DNA of 42,049 nucleotides from Bacteroidales bacterium (GTDB lineage Bacteria > Bacteroidota > Bacteroidia > Bacteroidales > UBA932). Both the position numbers and the translations under genes were made by a program. Position 1 is the stretch's first letter. Each line of letters starts with the position of its first letter. The stretch spans positions 1 to 42,049 of the forward strand of contig JAFZVQ010000027.1 of assembly GCA_017617715.1 (NCBI GenBank), given 5' to 3'. The notes below the pieces were generated by a model that worked only from the letters and a program-made list of their open reading frames with translations, made no database searches and was not told the DNA's origin. Of this stretch, positions 33,373 to 42,049 are shown in pieces.

Positions 33373-35033
33373 TATGTGAACTGTTGTTTGAGTTTTTCAA
33401 TCTTGGCGTCGGCGTCGTCACCCTTGGCTCCGAAATAGAATTTGATCTTGGGTTCGGTGCCGGAAGGACGCACGGACACCACGTCGCCGGCTTCGTCGAA
33501 GAACTGCAGCACGTTGGACTTGGGCTGTCCGGTCTTCTCCGGCTCGAGGTAATCGACGACGCGCGTGACGGGCGAGCCGCAGAGCTCTGCCGGGGGATTG
33601 GCGCGCATGTCCACCATGATCTGCTGGATTTCGCGGGCTCCGGAAATGCCCTTGCGGACGAGGCTCACGAGGCCCTCCTTGCGGTAGCCGTATTCCTTGT
33701 AGATGCGTTGCATCAACTGATAGAGAGTCAGGCCCTTGCTTGCGGCCCATGCGGCGCATTCGGCTATCATCATGCAGCTCACGGGAGCGTCCTTGTCGCG
33801 GACGAACTGGCCCACGTTGAAGCCGTAGCTCTCCTCGCCGCCGCAGATGAATTCTCCGCCTTCGGCTTCCTTGCGCTTGACCACCTCGGCAATGTATTTG
33901 AACCCGGTCAGCACGTTGTACACGGGCACGCCGAAGCTCTTGCAGATGTCGGTGATGAGTTCGGTGGTCACGATGGTCTTGACCACGTATTTGCCCTCTG
34001 TGAGCTTGCCCAGTTCCTTCCAGCGGGTAAGGATGTAGTAAGTGAGCATGGAAGCGGTCTGGTTGCCGTTGAACAGCACCAGCTTGCCGTCATTGTCGCG
34101 GACTGCGATGCCCACGCGGTCGGCATCGGGGTCGGTGCCGATAACCAGGTCGGCTCCGGTGGCTTCGGCCTTCTCCAGGGCCATCTTGAGGGCGGCCGGC
34201 TCCTCCGGGTTGGGGGAGACGCAGGTGGGGAAGTTGCCGTCGGAAATATCCTGCTCGGGCACATGGATTATGTTCTCGAAGCCGCTGCGCTTGAGAATTT
34301 CGGGTACCAGGCGGACGCCGCAGCCATGGAGGGGAGTGTAGACAATCTTGAGGTCCTTGTTACTGGCTACTGCCTCGGGGCTGAGCCTCAGGGAAAGCAG
34401 GTCGTTCAGGTACAGTTCGTCAACTTCTGCGCCCATGGACTCGATCTCGCCGCAGCGCAGACCGGCCTGGAACTTCACCATTGAAGGATCGGTAATCTTG
34501 GCTACTTCAGCGACGATTTCTTTGTCCACCGGAGAGGTAACCTGTCCGCCGTCGGACCAGGAGACTTTGTAGCCGTTGTATTCCTTGGGATTGTGGGATG
34601 CGGTGATCATTATGCCGGCCACGGCCTTCTTCAGGCGCACGGCATAGCTCATCTCAGGGGTGGGGCGTATGTTGTCGAAAATGAAAACATGGATACCGTT
34701 GGCTGAAAGCACGTCGGCTGCAATCCTTGCGAATTCCTTGCTGTTGTTGCGGGAATCGTAGGAAATCACGACCCGCAGGTCGTCGCCTTCGCACTTCTTG
34801 AGGATGTAGTTGGCAAGGCCCTGGGTGGCCATTCCCACCGTGTACTTGTTCATGCGGTTTGTGCCCACGCCCATAATGCCGCGCAGGCCGCCGGTGCCGA
34901 ATTCGAGGTTTTTGTAGAATGCGTCCTCGAAGCCTGCCGGGTCTTCGTTGCGCAATTTGAGGATCTGCATTTTGGTGGCCTGGTCGAAGTCGCCATCCAG
35001 CCAGCTCTGGGCTTTTAGTTCAAATTCTTTCAT
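33372..35033 (-). CDS. Phosphoglucomutase/phosphomannomutase family enzyme
   Basis: 553 aa from ATG 35033, which overlaps the ftsE stop in ATGA; a TTG 12 bases upstream is unlikely. Alpha-D-phosphohexomutase: phospho-Ser146 in TASHNP, metal loop [10 protein letters not shown] and phosphate-binding [14 protein letters not shown] at the C-terminus. Interconverts hexose 1- and 6-phosphates, linking glycolysis to cell-wall and glycan sugar nucleotides. Length and pattern fit the PgcA-like group rather than the shorter GlmM. Sugar preference cannot be fixed. Confidence 0.93.
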   Translation of the reverse strand: MKEFELKAQSWLDGDFDQATKMQILKLRNEDPAGFEDAFYKNLEFGTGGLRGIMGVGTNRMNKYTVGMATQGLANYILKKCEGDDLRVVISYDSRNNSKEFARIAADVLSANGIHVFIFDNIRPTPEMSYAVRLKKAVAGIMITASHNPKEYNGYKVSWSDGGQVTSPVDKEIVAEVAKITDPSMVKFQAGLRCGEIESMGAEVDELYLNDLLSLRLSPEAVASNKDLKIVYTPLHGCGVRLVPEILKRSGFENIIHVPEQDISDGNFPTCVSPNPEEPAALKMALEKAEATGADLVIGTDPDADRVGIAVRDNDGKLVLFNGNQTASMLTYYILTRWKELGKLTEGKYVVKTIVTTELITDICKSFGVPVYNVLTGFKYIAEVVKRKEAEGGEFICGGEESYGFNVGQFVRDKDAPVSCMMIAECAAWAASKGLTLYQLMQRIYKEYGYRKEGLVSLVRKGISGAREIQQIMVDMRANPPAELCGSPVTRVVDYLEPEKTGQPKSNVLQFFDEAGDVVSVRPSGTEPKIKFYFGAKGDDADAKIEKLKQQFT

Positions 35034-35698
35034 ATTTCGGTACAAGTTTCATTTTTGGTTTCGAACACGCGGCCGGGGTATTTGTCGATAATGCTGCGGT
35101 TGTGGGTGACCATCACTATCGCGGTGCCCTGCTCCTTGTTGATGCGCCGGAGCAGCTGGAGTATGCCGTCGGCGGTCTCGGCGTCGAGGTTGCCCGTGGG
35201 CTCGTCCGCGATAATCACTTCCGGAGAATTGAGTATGGCACGGGCGATGGCGATGCGCTGCTGCTCGCCGCCGGAAAGCTGGTGGGGCATCTTGTGGGCC
35301 TTGGTCTGCATGCCCACAGCTTCAAGCACTTCGGCTATGCGTTTGTCCATGGCCTCGCGGTCTTTCCAGCCGGTGGATTTGAGCACGAACTCGAGGTTGG
35401 CTTCGACGCTCCTGTCCATAAGCAGCTGGAAATCCTGGAAGACCACTCCGAGGCGCCTGCGCAGAAGGGGGATTTCCTTGGTGCGGAGCTTGCGCAGATC
35501 GAAGCCGCACACCTCTCCCTCGCCCTTTGAAAGGCGGTTTTCGGCGATTATGGTGCGTATTATTGAAGTCTTTCCGGTGCCTACCTTGCCCACTATGTAC
35601 ACGAGGTCGCCTTCCCTGACTTCGAGGTTGACGCCATACACCACGACGTTTTCGCCGTTTGAAATGTCGGCATCGTTAAAAAATATGACTTTTTTCAT
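35030..35698 (-). CDS. ftsE: FtsE-like ABC transporter ATPase
   Basis: 222 aa nucleotide-binding protein: Walker A GKVGTGKT (37-44), signature LSGGEQQR (141-148), Walker B VIIADEP (161-167) and a switch His in VMVTHNRS. Length and [13 protein letters not shown] match FtsE, which with FtsX controls cell-wall hydrolysis at division. No ftsX lies next to it in the window, as is common in Bacteroidetes where the two are split. First gene of a run with the phosphohexomutase and cdd; the promoter lies in the divergent gap with the TPR gene. Confidence 0.88.
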   Translation of the reverse strand: MKKVIFFNDADISNGENVVVYGVNLEVREGDLVYIVGKVGTGKTSIIRTIIAENRLSKGEGEVCGFDLRKLRTKEIPLLRRRLGVVFQDFQLLMDRSVEANLEFVLKSTGWKDREAMDKRIAEVLEAVGMQTKAHKMPHQLSGGEQQRIAIARAILNSPEVIIADEPTGNLDAETADGILQLLRRINKEQGTAIVMVTHNRSIIDKYPGRVFETKNETCTEI

Positions 35699-35720
35699 AA
35701 AAAACTCACCATAAACTCTG

Positions 35721-35728
35721 CAAATATA
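35721..35728 (-). promoter_or_regulatory. -7 promoter box for ftsE
   Basis: TATATTTG on the minus strand, 23 bases before the ftsE ATG, in the 70-base AT-rich divergent gap. Confidence 0.62.
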
Positions 35729-35740
35729 ACTTAAATTGAG

Positions 35741-35748
35741 TAAATTTG
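35741..35748 (+). promoter_or_regulatory. -7 promoter box for the TPR gene
   Basis: TAAATTTG matches TAnnTTTG, 20 bases before ATG 35769. It and the ftsE box are back to back with 12 bases between them. Confidence 0.62.
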
Positions 35749-35768
35749 TAAGTTAAAAATGTAATTTT

Positions 35769-38714
35769 ATGCGAGTGAGACTTTTTATTGCCGCTATTTT
35801 GCTGTCTGCGACTGTGTACGCGGCGCCGGATGAGCGCACTGCAATCTATCGCGAGGCGGTCAACCTCTACAACAACGGCATGTACGAAAGGGCTGCGAAC
35901 CTGCTCGACAAGATACAGGGAGACCCGATGTCCGACGGCTACGCCCTGCTCTGCGCAATCAAGATGCAGAGCCCCGGCTTCGAAGACAAGCTGGCCGACT
36001 ACGAGCGCGTGTGGCGCAAGTCAAGCATATCCAATCTTATCGACCATGAATACGGTCTCGTGCTCTTCGACCGCGGCTCCTATGAGCAGGCCTCGGAGCG
36101 CCTGGGCGCAGTCGAAAAGAAGTATCTGGACGAAAGCTGCTATCCCGAACTGGCGTTCAAGAAGGGTTATGCCGATTTCAGCAGGGGCCTCTACGACGAC
36201 GCCCGTCCCTGGTTCCATGAAGTCGAGGAGCTCCCCATGTCCGACTACAAGGCTCCGTCCAGGTATGCCCTCGGCTACATGAGCTATTGCGAGAAGGACT
36301 TCGAGGAAGCGAAGAAGTGGTTCGAGCTTTCCAAGACCGACCCCAGGTTCAAGGAACTTTCCTCCTTCTACCTCGTGGACTGCCACTTCATGCAGAACGA
36401 CTACGACTACGTGATCGACGAAGGCGTGGCCCTCTACCAGGATGAGCCCGGAGTGCGCCAGGCCCACCTCGCCCGCATCATTTCCGAATCCTACCTCGTC
36501 AAGGGCGAGAAAAAGAAGGCTAAGGAGTATTACGCCGCCACTTCCAAGGAGAATATGACGCGCGCCGACTATTTCTACGCCGGCTCCGTGCTCTATGCAG
36601 TCGAGGACTACAAAGGCGCCATCGCCAACTACACGAAGATGACCGAGCGCACCGATTCTCTCGGGCAGATAGCCAACTACCAGCTGGCCAACGCATACCT
36701 CCACACCGGCAACAACGTGGCGGCCATGAACTCATTCAAGGATGCTTCCGAATCCGGTTCCAACGCCGTGATGAAGGAGGACGCCCTCTTCAACTACGCC
36801 AAGCTGGCGTTCGACCTCAACAAGGACACCTCCGTCTTCGCCCGCTACATCGATCTATACAACACATCCAGGCGCGGCGACGAAATCTACGGCTACATGG
36901 CCCTGTCGTCCCTCTACAACCGCGACTATGCCGCCGCCGTCGAAGCCTACGACAAGATAGACGAGCTCGATTCCGACCAGCGCAACAATTACATCAAGGC
37001 CTACTACCTTCGCGCCGAGCAGCTGATTGCCAACGGCGCCTGGCGCGACGCCATACCGTGCCTGCGCGCTGCCGCATACTACCTGCCCAAGCAGGACCGC
37101 CTCGGCCAGCTGGCCCGCTACTGGCAGGCCGAAGCCAACTACCAGTCGGAGAATTACGGCGAAGCGGCCGGCATCTACGCCGACCTCTACAACCTCTCAG
37201 CCCTCGACGGCGAGCCTGAAGGCAAGATACTTTCCTACAACGTGGCCTATTCCCACCTCTGCGACAAAGACTACGCTTCCGCCGCTCGCTGGTTCGACAT
37301 CTACCTTTCAGAAGGCGACCGGACCTACCGCAAGGACGCCGTGGTGCGCAGGGGCGACTGCGATTTCCTTGCCCGCAACTATCCCGGCGCCATAGCGGCC
37401 TACCGCAACGCCATCAAGGAAATCGACGTCAAGGAAGACCTCTATCCCTATTGCCAGCTGGCACTGTCCTACGGCCTCTCCGGCGACAAGAACGCCCGTG
37501 CCGACGTTCTGGCCTACGTGCTGCACGCCGACCCCGACACCCCCATGTATGCCGACGGCCTCTATGAGCTCGGACGCGCCAACATGGATATATCCGACTA
37601 CCGCAAGGCCCTCGAGGCCTTCACCATCCTGCGCGACACCGCCCCCGACCGCGAGACCAGGGCCAAGGCCCTCATAGGCATGGGCATGGTGAACCGCAAC
37701 ACTTCCGACTACGACCAGGCGCTGGCCTGCTACAAGGATGTGGTCAGGCTGATGCCCGGCAGCCAGTATGCCGAAGACGCCCTCGCCGCCATCGAGTCCA
37801 TCTACCAGACCCGCCAGCAGCCGGAGAAATATCTCGAATACATAGAGAGCAACAACCTGGCAGCCGGCAAGTCCGACTCCGACAGGGAAGAGCTCTATTT
37901 CAACACGGCCGAGCAGATCTACCTGGCAGGCAACTACGTCCAGGCGGCTTCTTCCCTGCAGAAATACCTCGACAACTATCCGTCCGGCAACCACACCACC
38001 AACGCCGTCTTCTACCTGGCCGAGTCCTATTCCGCCCTGGGCAACAAGGAAAAGGCCTGCGACTACTACGCCAGGGTGATCGACGCTCCCGATGCCGGCT
38101 CTTTCTCCGAGGTGTCCAACCTCCATCTCGCCGAACTGTCCTACTCCCTGGAGCACTACAACCAGGCCTATGACGCCTACAAGCGTCTCAGGGAGACGGC
38201 CCGCATGGATGCCAACCGCACCGAAGGCCTCTACGGCATGATGCGTTCCGCCTACAGGGCCAAGTCATATGAGAACGCCGCCGATGCGGCCGGCCTCGTG
38301 GACGCCCTGCCCGAGGCTCCCGAGGCCGTGAAGAGGGAAGCGCTCTACGTGCGGGCCAAGTCCTTCATGGCCATGAGCCGCCGCGACGACGCCCTTGCCC
38401 TGTTCCGCACCCTTTCGGCCCAGCCCGCCACAAGCGAAGGCGCCGAGGCCCGCTACATAGTGATCCAGGACGCCTACGACAGGGCCGACTACGCCGCTGT
38501 CCAGAACGGTGTCTTCGACTTCTCCGACAAGTCCGGCGGCCAGAACTACTGGCTCGCCCGCGCCTTCCTGACGCTCGCCGACACTTTCATCAAGCTCGGC
38601 AAGACCGAGCAGGCCAAGGCCACCCTGGTGAGCATACGCGACGGTTATGAGCCGGAGCGCCCCGACGACGACATCCAGGATCTCGTGCAGTCCAGACTTT
38701 ACAAACTTAACTAG
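35769..38714 (+). CDS. Large periplasmic tetratricopeptide-repeat protein
   Basis: 981 aa. Signal peptide 1-18 (ending TVYA) without lipobox, so soluble periplasmic or loosely envelope-bound. Nearly the whole length is TPR-like helical repeats with the spaced A, Y and G pattern (for example AVNLYNNGMYERAANLLDKI, ALACYKDVVRLMPGSQYAED, AASSLQKYLDNYPSGNHTTN). A protein-protein scaffold; the outer-membrane barrel protein encoded nine bases later is the natural partner. No enzymatic domain is seen. Strong plus-strand codon bias gives a long spurious antisense frame here. Confidence 0.9.
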   Translation: MRVRLFIAAILLSATVYAAPDERTAIYREAVNLYNNGMYERAANLLDKIQGDPMSDGYALLCAIKMQSPGFEDKLADYERVWRKSSISNLIDHEYGLVLFDRGSYEQASERLGAVEKKYLDESCYPELAFKKGYADFSRGLYDDARPWFHEVEELPMSDYKAPSRYALGYMSYCEKDFEEAKKWFELSKTDPRFKELSSFYLVDCHFMQNDYDYVIDEGVALYQDEPGVRQAHLARIISESYLVKGEKKKAKEYYAATSKENMTRADYFYAGSVLYAVEDYKGAIANYTKMTERTDSLGQIANYQLANAYLHTGNNVAAMNSFKDASESGSNAVMKEDALFNYAKLAFDLNKDTSVFARYIDLYNTSRRGDEIYGYMALSSLYNRDYAAAVEAYDKIDELDSDQRNNYIKAYYLRAEQLIANGAWRDAIPCLRAAAYYLPKQDRLGQLARYWQAEANYQSENYGEAAGIYADLYNLSALDGEPEGKILSYNVAYSHLCDKDYASAARWFDIYLSEGDRTYRKDAVVRRGDCDFLARNYPGAIAAYRNAIKEIDVKEDLYPYCQLALSYGLSGDKNARADVLAYVLHADPDTPMYADGLYELGRANMDISDYRKALEAFTILRDTAPDRETRAKALIGMGMVNRNTSDYDQALACYKDVVRLMPGSQYAEDALAAIESIYQTRQQPEKYLEYIESNNLAAGKSDSDREELYFNTAEQIYLAGNYVQAASSLQKYLDNYPSGNHTTNAVFYLAESYSALGNKEKACDYYARVIDAPDAGSFSEVSNLHLAELSYSLEHYNQAYDAYKRLRETARMDANRTEGLYGMMRSAYRAKSYENAADAAGLVDALPEAPEAVKREALYVRAKSFMAMSRRDDALALFRTLSAQPATSEGAEARYIVIQDAYDRADYAAVQNGVFDFSDKSGGQNYWLARAFLTLADTFIKLGKTEQAKATLVSIRDGYEPERPDDDIQDLVQSRLYKLN

Positions 38715-38723
38715 TGCGCGATT

Positions 38724-40313
38724 ATGAAAAGAAACATTATATTCCTCGTGGCGACACTGCTTCCCCTCGGACTTGCGGCCCAGAACCTCAATCCGGAAGT
38801 GCAGGTGACCAATGAATACCAGACGCGTATAGACGACGTGACGAAGAAGGGCCCCGGGATGAGGATACCCGATTCCCTGATGCGTTTCGACTACCATTTC
38901 GACTATTCGGTCTTCGATTCCCCTTACAAGGGCTCCTATGAGTTCTCGCCCTATTCCGTGACCATCACGCCCGACCCCAAGGTCTATGACGGCCGCAAGC
39001 TCTATCTGCGCGGCGGTCTCGGATACGTGCTCAAGCCCGAGCTCGACGTGGTGTGGGCCGCAGTGGACCAGAAACGTATGGCAGTCAACGTGTTCGCTTC
39101 CGGCAAGGGCTATTACGGCAACTACCGCCACATCGTGCCCCTGAGCCTGCAGCTGGACAAGAGTACCCTCGACAAGGGCTGGGATTTCCGCACCCTCGTC
39201 GGGGCCGATGCCCGCTTCAACCTCGGCCAGGTGGTGCTGAGCACGGAACTTGGCTACGATGGCGTCTACAACGGCCACAAGGTGTTCCGCCGGGACAATT
39301 GCCATGCCCCGTACATCTCCGCCAGGGCGAACTATGAGAAGCACGGCTCCATCGGCCTCAGCGGAGGCGTGCAGTACCGCTACGTCCACGACTGGCTCAA
39401 CGGCGCGGACCCGGTGATAGACAATGAGATTGGCGTGGACGCCACCATAACCCCCTACCTTTTCGACGATTACCGCATCAGCGCCGACCTCGTGTTCTGC
39501 CACAACCTGTTCTACACGGCGTTCAACATCCATCCCCATTCGGTGTTCCAGCTCGGCAAGGCGGATTTCGACGCCGGCTTCAGGCTGGGATGGTACACAG
39601 GGCATTTCACCGTCTGTCCCGACATCACGGTGTCCATGCACCTGTTCCACGACTACCTCGACATTTATGCCGGTGCGGTGGGGCAGGACCACCTTATGAC
39701 CTATTGGGACTATAAGACCAGGGTGCACAGGTATCATTCCACTTCTTACGGGGATCCGCGTCCCGTGCGTGAGGTCGCCGACCTCTTCCTCGGATTGCGC
39801 GGGCACGCCGATTTCGGACTCCAGTACGATGTCAAGGGTGGCTACAAGTTCCTCAAGGACGCTCCGTTCTGGGCCCTCGGCCCCGTGGGTGAGGAGATGC
39901 TCGGATTCCAGGACTGCAATATGATACACGCCGACCTCCTGCTCTCCTGGGCGTCCGAACGTTTCAACCTGGACGGTAGCTTCCACTACACCAACGTGCC
40001 CGGGGAAGTGGCCGACCGCGTGTTCAAGCCAGCCGCAGTCACAGGCACCATAAAGGGCGGCTACAATTGGAAGAAGCGCATCTACGCCGGCCTGTCCGTG
40101 AACATGAGCACCAAGCGCAAGGCCATGCTCGGCAACATAGAGACCAAGATTCCAGGTTATGTGGACGTGGGTCTCTGGGGCGAGTACAAGGTCAACAACC
40201 GCCTGAGTTTCTGGCTCAACGGAAGCAACCTGCTTGCGCACGACATACGCATCAGCCCTATGCTGAGCGAGTGCGGTCCCGCCATCATCGCGGGCGCTGC
40301 CTTTAGTTTGTAA
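38724..40313 (+). CDS. Outer-membrane beta-barrel protein paired with the TPR protein
   Basis: 529 aa. Signal peptide 1-19 (PLGLAA-Q). A mature N-terminal segment (to about 80) is followed by alternating amphipathic strands rich in Tyr, Gly and Asp (LYLRGGLGYVLKPELDVVW, GYVDVGLWGEYKVNNRLSFW) and a C-terminal end FSL typical of barrels. It resembles TonB-dependent receptor barrels without a plug. Nine bases after the TPR gene, so probably one operon and one complex. Function unknown. Confidence 0.75.
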   Translation: MKRNIIFLVATLLPLGLAAQNLNPEVQVTNEYQTRIDDVTKKGPGMRIPDSLMRFDYHFDYSVFDSPYKGSYEFSPYSVTITPDPKVYDGRKLYLRGGLGYVLKPELDVVWAAVDQKRMAVNVFASGKGYYGNYRHIVPLSLQLDKSTLDKGWDFRTLVGADARFNLGQVVLSTELGYDGVYNGHKVFRRDNCHAPYISARANYEKHGSIGLSGGVQYRYVHDWLNGADPVIDNEIGVDATITPYLFDDYRISADLVFCHNLFYTAFNIHPHSVFQLGKADFDAGFRLGWYTGHFTVCPDITVSMHLFHDYLDIYAGAVGQDHLMTYWDYKTRVHRYHSTSYGDPRPVREVADLFLGLRGHADFGLQYDVKGGYKFLKDAPFWALGPVGEEMLGFQDCNMIHADLLLSWASERFNLDGSFHYTNVPGEVADRVFKPAAVTGTIKGGYNWKKRIYAGLSVNMSTKRKAMLGNIETKIPGYVDVGLWGEYKVNNRLSFWLNGSNLLAHDIRISPMLSECGPAIIAGAAFSL

Positions 40314-40328
40314 TAATTTGAGAATTAA

Positions 40329-42049
<1,721 letters not shown>

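Overview
The window comes from a Bacteroidales genome of fairly high GC content. The evidence is a SusC/SusD pair, many Cys-lipidated secreted proteins, fimbrillin-like and BACON-like domains, and several upstream boxes matching the Bacteroidetes -7 promoter consensus TAnnTTTG. The density of short palindromic repeats suggests a gut or rumen lineage such as Rikenellaceae or Cryptobacteroides; that placement is inference.

Positions 1-28.8 kb hold a pectin/homogalacturonan utilization locus. A kduD fragment (plus strand) meets, stop codon to stop codon, an unbroken minus-strand run of 16 genes that starts at 27601 and ends at 755. In transcription order: GH28 polygalacturonase, CE8 pectin methylesterase, GH105 unsaturated galacturonyl hydrolase, PL1-type pectate lyase, SusC, SusD, a large beta-helix/FN3 lipoprotein, uxaC, uxaA, a 43-aa ORF, a fimbrillin/BACON-like lipoprotein, a 45-aa ORF, a fimbrillin-fused PL1 pectate lyase, uxaB, an ExuT-type transporter and a second, divergent CE8 esterase. 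Surface enzymes and SusCD would cut and import pectin, periplasmic esterases and hydrolases would finish it, the transporter would bring uronates into the cytosol, and UxaC-UxaB-UxaA plus KduD would convert saturated and unsaturated galacturonate to 2-keto-3-deoxygluconate. The kinase and aldolase for the last steps are not in the window. A divergently transcribed LacI-type regulator (27734-28786) faces the run across a control region with two identical 10-bp palindromes placed symmetrically over two opposed promoters.

Positions 28.8-35.7 kb are housekeeping: a nicotinamidase, a thioesterase, a queuosine cluster (precursor transporter plus queF) led by a candidate preQ1-I riboswitch, a CBM9-like protein, an APH-fold kinase, the small SRP RNA, cytidine deaminase, a phosphohexomutase and FtsE. 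From 35.7 kb to the end lie a 981-aa periplasmic TPR protein, an outer-membrane barrel protein and the first ~571 codons of gyrB.

The least familiar features are: (i) two related 43- and 45-aa ORFs, each directly in front of a fimbrillin-like lipoprotein gene and too short for ordinary gene calling; (ii) short palindromic repeats inserted in frame into uxaA, exuT and the GH105 gene and also present in the uxaC leader; (iii) the mirror-symmetric operator pair; (iv) a near-identical 175-residue tandem duplication in the large lipoprotein; and (v) a C-terminal domain shared by a pectate lyase and a non-catalytic neighbour. No gene-free stretch exceeds 300 bases.
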